The position numbers and the translations under genes are program-made. Under the pieces are notes generated by a model. It ran no database searches. It was not told where the DNA came from and saw nothing but the letters and a program-made list of their open reading frames with translations. Positions 26,248 through 33,292 of a stretch of DNA of 64,000 bases are shown piece by piece (positions within the stretch are counted from its first letter, which is position 1; the number at the start of each line of letters is the position of its first letter). The stretch lies in contig NZ_SSBQ01000002.1 in the NCBI RefSeq assembly GCF_004795255.1, positions 105,001-169,000 on the forward strand, read 5' to 3'. Origin of the DNA: Streptomyces sp. RKND-216. GTDB lineage: Bacteria > Actinomycetota > Actinomycetes > Streptomycetales > Streptomycetaceae.

Positions 26248-27723
26248 TCACACGGCGCTCACGCCCCTGGTCCGTGCGCCGCGAGGGGCCTTGGGGAGCG
26301 ACTGCCGCACTTCCTCGCGCAGGCCATCGATCTCCCCCTGCCCCGCGTACCGTCCGGTGAGGCGGTACATCTCGCGCAGCCGGTCCCAGGTGCGGTGGGA
26401 CGACGTCTGCCCGATACTCAGCAACGCCAGCCGGGCGTACCGGTCGGCCTGGTCGGGGTCGTCGGCGATGAAGCAGGCCGACGCCATCGTGAGGTAGTCG
26501 AAGATCTTGGACCGCTGCCGGCCGTCGACGCGCAGTGCGAGCGCCTTCTCGGCGTACAACTGGGCCTGGCCGGCCACGCCGGGGTCGTGCTCGGCGAGGG
26601 TGCGGTAGGCGAGGGCCTGCATGCCGTACAGGTCCTCCTCCTTGAAGATCTGCATCCAGCTCGGCGGCGGCACGTCGCCGGGGTCGGAGGCGAACAGTTC
26701 CTCGGCCCGGCCGAGGGTGCGGCGCATCTCCTGGCCGCGCCCCATGGAAGCCTGCGCCCATGCCTCCACGGTGCAGAGCATGGCGCGGGTACGGGGTAGG
26801 GTCTCCTCGCCGGAACCGGACTGGGCGAGCTTCATCAGGTCCAGCGCGTCGTCCGGGCGGCCCAGGTGCACCATCTGGCGGGCGGCCCGGGAGAGCGCCT
26901 CGCCGGCCCGCGGCCGGTCGCCGCCCTCTCGCGCGGCGTGCGCGGCGATGACGAAGTACTTCTGCGCCGTCGGTTCCAGGCCCACGTCGTGGGACATCCA
27001 TCCGGCGAGGACCGCAAGGTTCGCGGCGACGCCCCACAGCCGGTGCTGGAGTTGCGGACTGTGATGGTAGGCGAGCATGCCGCCCACCTCGTTCAGCTGA
27101 CCGACCACGGCCTTGCGCTGGAGCCCCCCGCCTCTGGCGGCGTCCCAGGCGCGGAAGACCTCGACGGAGTGCTCGAGGGCTTCGACCTCCTGGACGCCCA
27201 CGGGGGCGGCCTCGTAGCGGTCGAGGAGAGTGGAGTCGGGGTCGAGTGGGTTGTGGAGGGTACCGGCAGCCGAGGCGGGATCCGCCCGGAGCCAGTCGTG
27301 GAGGGCACCGCTGAGTGCCGATCCTGCGGCGAGCGCAGCGCCCGCGCCCACCAAGCCGCGTCGGTTGAGCATGAGGTCCATTCCCGTGAATTCGGTGAGG
27401 ACCGCGGCCATCCGCTCCGGGGCCCAGGGCAGTCCGTCGGCGGACTGCCTGTCCCCTGCTTGTGCTGATCTGCGGAACCCGAGGTCCTCGGTGGTCACGA
27501 CACGACCGAGTCGCTCGGTGAACAGGGCTGCCAGCACCTTCGGCACCGGATCACGCGGGGTCTCCCCCATGTCGATCCAGCGCCGCACGCGCGAGGTGTC
27601 GGTCGCCAGCTGCGGATGGCCCATGGCCGCCGCCTGCCGGTTGACCCGTCTCGCGAGTTCGCCCTTGGACCAGCCGGCCATGCCGAACAGGTCCGCCAGA
27701 CGGGAGTTGGGTTCCTTGTTCAC
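26248..27723 (-). CDS. NsdA/NsdB-type regulator (HTH plus TPR-like)
   Basis: 491-residue regulator of the streptomycete family that includes NsdA and NsdB, negative regulators of antibiotic production or differentiation. Residues about 5-75 have the family head (LADLFGMAGWSKGELARRVN, then TSRVRRWIDMGETPRDPVPK), a probable DNA-binding or protein-binding domain; the remainder is helical with TPR-like repeats (EALSRAARQMVHLGRPDDAL). The GTG at 27723 fits GGGGG about eight nt upstream; an in-frame extension to 27960 crosses the promoter region and was rejected. A -10 box and three 10-bp tandem repeats lie upstream. The neighbouring plus-strand gene with a TTA codon shares this control region. Which Nsd paralogue this is cannot be decided by eye. 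Confidence 0.85.
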   Translation of the reverse strand: MNKEPNSRLADLFGMAGWSKGELARRVNRQAAAMGHPQLATDTSRVRRWIDMGETPRDPVPKVLAALFTERLGRVVTTEDLGFRRSAQAGDRQSADGLPWAPERMAAVLTEFTGMDLMLNRRGLVGAGAALAAGSALSGALHDWLRADPASAAGTLHNPLDPDSTLLDRYEAAPVGVQEVEALEHSVEVFRAWDAARGGGLQRKAVVGQLNEVGGMLAYHHSPQLQHRLWGVAANLAVLAGWMSHDVGLEPTAQKYFVIAAHAAREGGDRPRAGEALSRAARQMVHLGRPDDALDLMKLAQSGSGEETLPRTRAMLCTVEAWAQASMGRGQEMRRTLGRAEELFASDPGDVPPPSWMQIFKEEDLYGMQALAYRTLAEHDPGVAGQAQLYAEKALALRVDGRQRSKIFDYLTMASACFIADDPDQADRYARLALLSIGQTSSHRTWDRLREMYRLTGRYAGQGEIDGLREEVRQSLPKAPRGARTRGVSAV

Positions 27724-27752
27724 GTCAAGCCCCCAGGTTCTCGGCTGAGTTG

Positions 27753-27758
27753 ACAGTA
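27753..27758 (-). promoter_or_regulatory. -10 hexamer TACTGT of the Nsd-type gene
   Basis: Matches TAnnnT and lies 29 nt before the GTG at 27723, leaving a short leader with a ribosome site. The tandem repeats at 27785-27814 cover the expected -35 side, which suggests they control this promoter. Confidence 0.45.
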
Positions 27759-27784
27759 GCCCGCACCGGACGCGGCTTCGAGCA

Positions 27785-27814
27785 TTCGCCAGGGTTCGCC
27801 AGGGTTCGCCAGAT
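27785..27814. repeat. three tandem 10-bp repeats TTCGCCAGGG
   Basis: Two exact copies (27785-27794, 27795-27804) and a third with two changes at its end (TTCGCCAGAT). The 10-bp period is one helical turn, so a protein could bind one DNA face. They lie 62-91 nt upstream of the Nsd-type start and about 165 nt upstream of the APH-fold gene start. Likely a regulator site. Confidence 0.7.
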
Positions 27815-27978
27815 GGTGTGCCACCCGCGGACGGGTGTGCTGTAGGAACGCGCCACCCGGCCCGGGGAGCGGTCCCGTCGCGATCCGCATTCCCCAGGGT
27901 GCACCGGTCTGCTCCGGTTCCCTCCTCCGGGCCGGGGGCGCACGTCAACCGTCGGCGCACGAAGGGAACTGCTCACCC

Positions 27979-29076
27979 ATGTATTCAGCAACGTCCCCCG
28001 TGGCCGCCCCGCCCCGGCCCCGTTCCACCCAGTTCGGGGGCAGGAACCGCCGGGCGCCCGGAGGCCCGGCACCCTTCAGCGGCAGGCTCGACCTGTCCGG
28101 CACGCAGGGGGCGCAGCTGCGTGCCGTCATCGCCTCGGTACACCGGATCTGCCCCGACTTCCGGCCCGTCCAACTGCTGCGGCGCAGCGGCCGTTCGGTG
28201 CTGCTGGCCGGAACCGTCGGGCCGCGGCCGGTGGTCGCCAAGTGTTTACTGGACACCTCTCCCGCGTGGGTGGAGCGGTTCCAGCACGAGGGCGCGGTGT
28301 ACCGGTCGTTCACCCGGCTCAGGCCGCCGGTGCGGGCGCCCCGGCTGGTGGCCGCCGACCCGGACGGCGGGATGCTGGTGACCGAGCGGATGCCCGGACG
28401 TCCCGCCGCACTGCAGCGCCACCCGTTCGAGACTCCGTCGGGGAACGAGGTGCGCACGGTGATGGGAGCGCTGCGCCGGCTGAACATGTGGCGGCCCCCG
28501 GCGGACGCGTTCGACCGGCCGCTGGACTATCCGGCGCGGCTGGGCCGCTACCACGAGCTGGGGCTGCTCACCGACCGGGACATGGGCGACCTGCAGAAAC
28601 TGCTGCACGGGGCCACGCGTCCGGGCGGCCGGCCCGGTGCGGCCTGGCAGTTCTGCCACGGGGACGCCCTGCTGTCCAACGTCCTGCTGTCCCCGAACGG
28701 TCCGGTGCTGGTCGACTGGGAGCACGCCGGCTGGTACCTGCCCGGGTACGACCTGGCGACACTGTGGTCCGTGCTCGGCGACGCCCCGCTGGCTCGGCGT
28801 CAGATCAGCCAGCTCGCACAGGCCGCCGGTCCCGCCGCCCGGGACGCCTTCCTGGTGAACCTGATGCTCGTGCTCACCCGAGAGATCCGCACCTACGAGA
28901 CGGCGGTGCAGCGCACGATGCGCGGACCGGGCCCCGCGCCGGCCGGGTCCGTGCCCTGCCCGGACGGGTCGGGCGCGATGACCGTCGGCGAGGAGCAGCG
29001 GCTGCTGCTGCGGCGGCTGCACGACGACTGCGGGCTGGCGCGCCGGGCGGTACGTGCGGCGGTGGGCACCGGCTGA
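27979..29076 (+). CDS. aminoglycoside-phosphotransferase-fold kinase with a TTA codon
   Basis: 365-residue APH/choline-kinase-fold protein. The catalytic loop [10 protein letters not shown] has Asp229 and Asn234, and the metal-binding aspartate is in LVDWEHAG (Asp246); a Val-Ala-Lys motif (VVAKCLL) stands for the ATP-binding lysine. The substrate is unknown; the family includes antibiotic, homoserine, choline and maltose kinases. Residue 90 is encoded by TTA at 28246-28248, the only in-frame TTA I found in the recognised genes of this window, so translation should depend on the bldA tRNA and occur late in development. The ATG at 27979 has AAGGGA about 11 nt upstream. It is divergent from the Nsd-type regulator and ends at a strong palindrome. 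Confidence 0.85.
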   Translation: MYSATSPVAAPPRPRSTQFGGRNRRAPGGPAPFSGRLDLSGTQGAQLRAVIASVHRICPDFRPVQLLRRSGRSVLLAGTVGPRPVVAKCLLDTSPAWVERFQHEGAVYRSFTRLRPPVRAPRLVAADPDGGMLVTERMPGRPAALQRHPFETPSGNEVRTVMGALRRLNMWRPPADAFDRPLDYPARLGRYHELGLLTDRDMGDLQKLLHGATRPGGRPGAAWQFCHGDALLSNVLLSPNGPVLVDWEHAGWYLPGYDLATLWSVLGDAPLARRQISQLAQAAGPAARDAFLVNLMLVLTREIRTYETAVQRTMRGPGPAPAGSVPCPDGSGAMTVGEEQRLLLRRLHDDCGLARRAVRAAVGTG

Positions 29077-29082
29077 CCCGCG

Positions 29083-29120
29083 CGCCGCCGCCGCGCCCGG
29101 CGCCGGGCGCGGCGGCGGCG
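29083..29120 (+). terminator. 38-bp perfect palindrome after the APH-fold gene
   Basis: The arms 29083-29101 and 29102-29120 are exact reverse complements with no spacer, beginning CGCCGCCGCCGCGCC. Position six nt after the stop at 29076 and the high stability point to a transcription terminator protecting the amidase gene downstream from read-through. Confidence 0.65.
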
Positions 29121-29208
29121 TGGCACCCGTACGGCGGTGATTGGGGGCCACCCACGGGGTCAATACCTCCCCGGTACCCGGACCGCACCAGCCGCCGAGG
29201 AGACCGCC

Positions 29209-31266
29209 GTGTTCGGCTCACCCGGTTCCCTTCCCCGTTCCCCCGGCGGGGGCTCTCGCCCCGCCGCCTCCTCCTCGCGCGGACCCGGACGCACCGCGGC
29301 GGGGATCTGTGCCGCCGTACTGCTGCTGCAGACGGCCGCCGCCACTCCCGTGCTCGCTTCCGCCCGCCCGGGCGAGCCGCCGGCCGGCTCCCTGCAGGGG
29401 GCGTTCCAGCGGGCGGCGGAGCGGTACGAGGTGCCGCGGAGTGTGCTGCTGGGGGTGTCGTACTTGCAGTCGCGGTGGGACGGGCATGCGGGTGCGGCGA
29501 GCGTGTCGGGCGGGTACGGGCCGATGCATCTGACGGATCTGCGGACGGCGTTGGCGGAGGCCGGGGAGCACCATCACGGGGGTGCGGAGGATCCGCGGGG
29601 CGACACGGCGCGGCCGCTGGACGTGGCGGGGCTGTCCCAGACCGCCCGGGCGGGCGAGGGCCGGGAGGCCGGGCGGGTGCCGGAGCGGCTGCGGACGCTG
29701 CCGGAGGCGGCGGAGCTTACGGGGATCGCGGCGGAGCGGCTGCGGGAGGACCCGGCGGCGAACATCGCGGGCGGTGCGGCGCTGCTGGCGCAGGCGCAGC
29801 GGGAGCTGGGTCTCCCGGCGAGCGAGGACCCCGCGGACTGGTTCGGCGCGGTCGCCGCCTACTCCGGAGCGGACGACGAGACCACGGCCGCCGCGTTCGC
29901 CGAGGAGGTGTTCTCCGTGCTGCGTCGAGGGGCGCGGAGGGTCACCGACTCGGGGCAGCCGGTGGAGCTCGAGCCCTCGCCGGCCCTGCGTCCGGGGCGC
30001 GGGCGGGCGTCCGGGCCCGGCGTGCGCGCGGGCGCCCCGGACGGCCCGGTGGAGTGCCCGGCGCAGCTGTCCTGCACCTGGCAGCCGGCGGCCTACGAAC
30101 GGTGGGAGAAGGAGGACAGCTCCACCGACTACGGCAACCACGACCGCGCACGGCGCCCGGCCGTGGGCCCCATCGACTACGTCGTGGTGCACGACGTGGA
30201 GGGGTACTGGAACGGCGCCACCAGTCTGATCGAGAACCCCGACTACGTCTCCTGGCACTACACCCTGCGGTCCTCCGACGGGCACGTGGCGCAGCACCTC
30301 AGGACCCGGGACGTCGGCTGGCACGCGGGCAACTGGTACGTCAACGCCAGGTCGGTGGGCCTGGAGCACGAGGGCTTCCTCGTCGACCCGGACGCCTGGT
30401 ACACCGAGGCGATGTACCGCTCCTCCGCCCGCCTGGTGCGGTATCTGGCGAAGAAGTACGACATTCCGCTGGACCGTCAGCACGTCCTCGGCCACGACAA
30501 CGTGCCGGGCACCACCCCGTCCGCCGTCCGCGGCATGCACACCGACCCCGGCCCGTACTGGGACTGGGCGCACTACTTCCGCCTGCTCGGCGCCCCCTTC
30601 CGCCCCGAAGGCTCCTGGCGCGGCGCGGACATGGTGACGATCCTGCCCGACTACGACGCGCACCGGCCGGTCTACACCCGCTGCGACGACTCCGGCGACC
30701 CGTGCGCCCCGCACGGCTCCGCCGCCGTCCGCCTGCACACCGCCCCCGACCCGGACGCCCCACTGGTGAAGGACATCGGCCTGCGCCCGGACGGCGACCC
30801 GTCGACCACCGGCGTCAACGACACCGGCGCCCGGGCCACCACCGGCCAGCAGTACGCCCTCGCCGGCCGCGACGGCGACTGGACCGCCATCTGGTACCTC
30901 GGCCAGAAGGCCTGGTTCCACAACCCCGCCGACCGGCCGACGGCGGTGCCCGCCCGGGGCAGGGTCGTCACCCCGAAGGAGGGCAGGGGCCCCGTCGCCG
31001 TGTACGGCCGCGCCTACCCCGAGGCGGGCGCCTACCCGGAGGACGTGCCCGTGCAGGCCATCGAGCGGCTGCCGTACGAACTGAAGGCCGGACAGCGGTA
31101 CGTGGTCGGCCTGCGTACCCGCGGCAGCTTCCTGTCGGCGCAGAGCTACGACCCGTCGGGCAGGAAGGCGGTGCTGGTGCGCGGGGAACGGCGCTACGTG
31201 CAGGTCCAGTTCGGGCACCGGGTCGCGTTCGTCGACGCCCGGGACGTGCGCGTGACTACGGTCTGA
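29209..31266 (+). CDS. secreted N-acetylmuramoyl-L-alanine amidase with lysozyme-like N-domain
   Basis: 685-residue exported peptidoglycan hydrolase. A signal peptide covers about residues 1-52 (Arg-rich n-region, then GICAAVLLLQTAAATPVLA). Residues about 65-245 resemble a lytic-transglycosylase-like domain (RYEVPRSVLLGVSYLQSRWD), but the usual catalytic Glu is Gln. Residues about 310-460 are an Amidase_2 domain with IDYVVVHDVEG (His328), SWHYTLRSSDG, HAGNWYVNARSVGLEHEG and GMHTDPG (His444), so zinc binding is intact. The C-terminal part (about 480-685) holds SH3-like beta segments. The GTG at 29209 has GAGGAG seven nt upstream. Third-base usage changes from G-rich to C-rich near 29830. The 3' end overlaps the convergent gene by 11 nt. 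Confidence 0.92.
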   Translation: MFGSPGSLPRSPGGGSRPAASSSRGPGRTAAGICAAVLLLQTAAATPVLASARPGEPPAGSLQGAFQRAAERYEVPRSVLLGVSYLQSRWDGHAGAASVSGGYGPMHLTDLRTALAEAGEHHHGGAEDPRGDTARPLDVAGLSQTARAGEGREAGRVPERLRTLPEAAELTGIAAERLREDPAANIAGGAALLAQAQRELGLPASEDPADWFGAVAAYSGADDETTAAAFAEEVFSVLRRGARRVTDSGQPVELEPSPALRPGRGRASGPGVRAGAPDGPVECPAQLSCTWQPAAYERWEKEDSSTDYGNHDRARRPAVGPIDYVVVHDVEGYWNGATSLIENPDYVSWHYTLRSSDGHVAQHLRTRDVGWHAGNWYVNARSVGLEHEGFLVDPDAWYTEAMYRSSARLVRYLAKKYDIPLDRQHVLGHDNVPGTTPSAVRGMHTDPGPYWDWAHYFRLLGAPFRPEGSWRGADMVTILPDYDAHRPVYTRCDDSGDPCAPHGSAAVRLHTAPDPDAPLVKDIGLRPDGDPSTTGVNDTGARATTGQQYALAGRDGDWTAIWYLGQKAWFHNPADRPTAVPARGRVVTPKEGRGPVAVYGRAYPEAGAYPEDVPVQAIERLPYELKAGQRYVVGLRTRGSFLSAQSYDPSGRKAVLVRGERRYVQVQFGHRVAFVDARDVRVTTV

Positions 31267-31753
31267 AGATCTCCGGCGGGAGCGGCTTGAGCAGCGCGTA
31301 CAGGTCGCTGGTGATGGGCCGGTCCCAGGAGGCGATGGTGACCAGCACGCCGTCGCTGCGGTCGAACTGCACGCAGGAGATGCGCTCCTCGGTGCACTTC
31401 ACCCGCCGGACGATCAGCAGGTTGTCCTCGTGCATCACCGGATCGTCCTCGACGGCCAAGACCTCGACCTGCTCCTCGTCCTCCAGTGCGGCGAGCAACT
31501 GGGCCACCTCCAGCGGGACCTGCCCCTCCCCCAGGTCGCGGAACGGCGAACCCGCGGGGAGGTTGCCGATGATCATCGCGGGGCCCCGGCCGCCGAAGAG
31601 GTCGTAGCGCAAAAAGACGCCCTGGCAGGTGCCGTCCGGCGCGGGCAGCAGTCCGGCACCCAGGTTCCCGGGCCAGTCGGACGGGTCCATGGCCAGGACG
31701 TCGAAGTCGGGCCCGGCGGGGACGGGGGCGCTGCGGCGGCGGAGGAAGGACAT
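31256..31753 (-). CDS. conserved hypothetical protein, 165 aa
   Basis: The soluble product starts MSFLRRRSAPVPAGPDFDVLAMDPSDWPGNL and continues with an acidic, mixed alpha/beta sequence (VFLRYDLFGGRGPAMIIG, EEQVEVLAVEDDPVMHEDN). I do not recognise a function, though it looks like a widely conserved streptomycete protein. Two ATGs compete, 31753 and 31762. The first is chosen because TACCAT lies exactly seven nt upstream, the spacing of a leaderless promoter; the second has no ribosome site. It ends inside the last codons of the convergent amidase gene. Confidence 0.75.
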   Translation of the reverse strand: MSFLRRRSAPVPAGPDFDVLAMDPSDWPGNLGAGLLPAPDGTCQGVFLRYDLFGGRGPAMIIGNLPAGSPFRDLGEGQVPLEVAQLLAALEDEEQVEVLAVEDDPVMHEDNLLIVRRVKCTEERISCVQFDRSDGVLVTIASWDRPITSDLYALLKPLPPEIFRP

Positions 31754-31760
31754 GCCCGCC

Positions 31761-31766
31761 ATGGTA
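31761..31766 (-). promoter_or_regulatory. -10 hexamer TACCAT, predicted leaderless promoter
   Basis: Seven nt before the ATG at 31753. The alternative ATG at 31762 overlaps this hexamer, which argues against that start. Confidence 0.5.
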
Positions 31767-31897
31767 CGTCGCGGCCACCGGGGGCCACGGTGCGGTCGGG
31801 CGGGCGCAGGACCGGCCGGAGGCGGAATGCGGAGTCCGCCGGCAGCGACCCCTTGACGGACCTCGACGCTTCCTGGTTGTTTGAACGGGATCAAGCT

Positions 31898-31911
31898 ACC
31901 GAATGATCGGT
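31898..31911. promoter_or_regulatory. operator-like palindrome ACCGA-ATGA-TCGGT before paaK
   Basis: Perfect 5-bp arms around ATGA, ending seven nt before the paaK start. The core ACCG-N6-CGGT resembles sites described for TetR-type PaaR repressors of phenylacetate genes in actinobacteria. The similarity is from memory and is not tested here. Confidence 0.5.
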
Positions 31912-31918
31912 TGGGGCG

Positions 31919-33217
31919 ATGCACATGCAGGTCACCGAGGCCGTCGACGCCGCGCGCAGGCTGTCCGGAGAGGAGCTGCGCGCGCTGCAGCTGGAGCGGT
32001 TGCGCGCCACGCTCCACCACGCGTACGAGAACGTGGACCACTACCGGCGGGCCTTCGACGCTGCGGGGGTGCGGCCCGAGGACTGCCGGAGCCTGGAGGA
32101 CCTGGCACGTTTCCCGTTCACCGTGAAGGACGACCTGCGCGAGCAGTACCCGTTCGGGATGTTCGCCGTGCCGCGGGAACGGCTGCGCCGTGTGCACGCC
32201 TCCAGTGGCACCACGGGTCAGCCGACGGTCGTCGGCTACACCGAGCGGGACATCGAGATCTGGTCGGACCTGGTGGCCAGGAGCATTCACGCCGCGGGCG
32301 GCCGGCCCGGGCACCTCGTCCATGTCGCCTACGGCTACGGCCTGTTCACGGGCGGGCTCGGCGCGCACTACGGCGCGGAGCGGCTCGGCTGCACGGTCGT
32401 GCCCGCCTCGGGCGGGATGACGGCCCGGCAGGTGCGGCTGATCCAGGACTTCCGTCCGGAGATCATCATGGTCACCCCGTCCTACATGCTCACCCTGCTG
32501 GACGAGTTCGATCGGCAGGGCGTCGACCCGCGGAGCTCCTCGCTGCGGACCGGGATCTTCGGTGCCGAGCCGTGGACGGAGGAGATGCGCCAGGAGATCG
32601 AGGAACGCGCCGGCATCGACGCCGTGGACATCTACGGCCTGTCGGAGGTCATGGGCCCAGGCGTCTCGCAGGAGTGCGTGGAGACCAAGGACGGCCTGCA
32701 CGTGTGGGAGGACCACTTCCTGCCGGAGATCGTCGACCCGGTCACCGGGGAGCCGGTGCCGGAGGGCGGGACGGGCGAACTCGTCTTCACCTCGCTCACC
32801 AAGGAGGCGATGCCGGTGATCCGCTACCGGACCCGGGATCTGACCCGGCTGCTTCCGGGGACGGCGTGGCCGGCGTTCCGGCGCATGGAGAAGGTCACCG
32901 GACGGTGCGACGACATGATCATCCTGCGCGGAGTGAACCTCTTCCCCGCGCAGATCGAGGAGATCGTGCTGCGTACGCCCGGTGTGGCGCCGCACTTCCA
33001 GCTGCGGCTGACCCGCGAGGGCCGGATGGACCGGCTGACGGTGCGGGCCGAGGCGCGGTCGGCTGCGACACCGGAGCAGCGCACCGAGGCGGTGGAGACG
33101 ATCGCGCGCGAAGTGAAGGACGGCATCGGCGTCTCCGTGGCGGTGGAGATCACCGAACCGGAGACGCTGGAACGCTCGGTCGGCAAGATCAGGCGCATCG
33201 TCGACGAGCGGGAGTGA
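31919..33217 (+). CDS. paaK: phenylacetate-CoA ligase
   Basis: 432-residue adenylate-forming enzyme that activates phenylacetate to phenylacetyl-CoA, entry step of the aerobic paa route. Motifs: the phosphate loop HASSGTTGQPTVVGYT, the adenine region YGLSEVMGPGVSQEC, and the GRCDDMIILRGVNLFPAQIEE hinge with the C-terminal KIRRIVDERE. Length fits PaaK. Starts at 31919 or 31925 are both possible; a GGGG run lies just upstream. No paaABCDE epoxidase genes or other paa genes are adjacent, so either they are elsewhere or this copy serves aryl-acid salvage. A palindrome lies over the start region, suggesting repression by an acyl-CoA-sensing TetR protein. Confidence 0.93.
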   Translation: MHMQVTEAVDAARRLSGEELRALQLERLRATLHHAYENVDHYRRAFDAAGVRPEDCRSLEDLARFPFTVKDDLREQYPFGMFAVPRERLRRVHASSGTTGQPTVVGYTERDIEIWSDLVARSIHAAGGRPGHLVHVAYGYGLFTGGLGAHYGAERLGCTVVPASGGMTARQVRLIQDFRPEIIMVTPSYMLTLLDEFDRQGVDPRSSSLRTGIFGAEPWTEEMRQEIEERAGIDAVDIYGLSEVMGPGVSQECVETKDGLHVWEDHFLPEIVDPVTGEPVPEGGTGELVFTSLTKEAMPVIRYRTRDLTRLLPGTAWPAFRRMEKVTGRCDDMIILRGVNLFPAQIEEIVLRTPGVAPHFQLRLTREGRMDRLTVRAEARSAATPEQRTEAVETIAREVKDGIGVSVAVEITEPETLERSVGKIRRIVDERE

Positions 33218-33221
33218 CGCC

Positions 33222-33260
33222 GGTGTCCCGGGAGCCCGGGGCCCGGGAGCCCGGGACACC
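33222..33260. terminator. bidirectional terminator between convergent genes
   Basis: GGTGTCCCGGG (33222-33232) pairs perfectly with CCCGGGACACC (33250-33260); the 17-nt loop is itself palindromic around GGGCCC. It lies 4 nt after the paaK stop and 32 nt from the stop of the convergent gene, so it can serve both. Confidence 0.7.
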
Positions 33261-33292
33261 GCCCGCCGCGCGGGGGCGCCCGCGTCGGACGC

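Noticed and set aside
27979..29076. Aminoglycoside resistance gene
   Set aside because: The fold is shared by many small-molecule kinases; the substrate region does not match a known aminoglycoside group and no other resistance context is visible.
29083..29120. Terminal inverted repeat of a mobile element
   Set aside because: It is a single palindrome with no partner, no target duplication and no transposase gene nearby.
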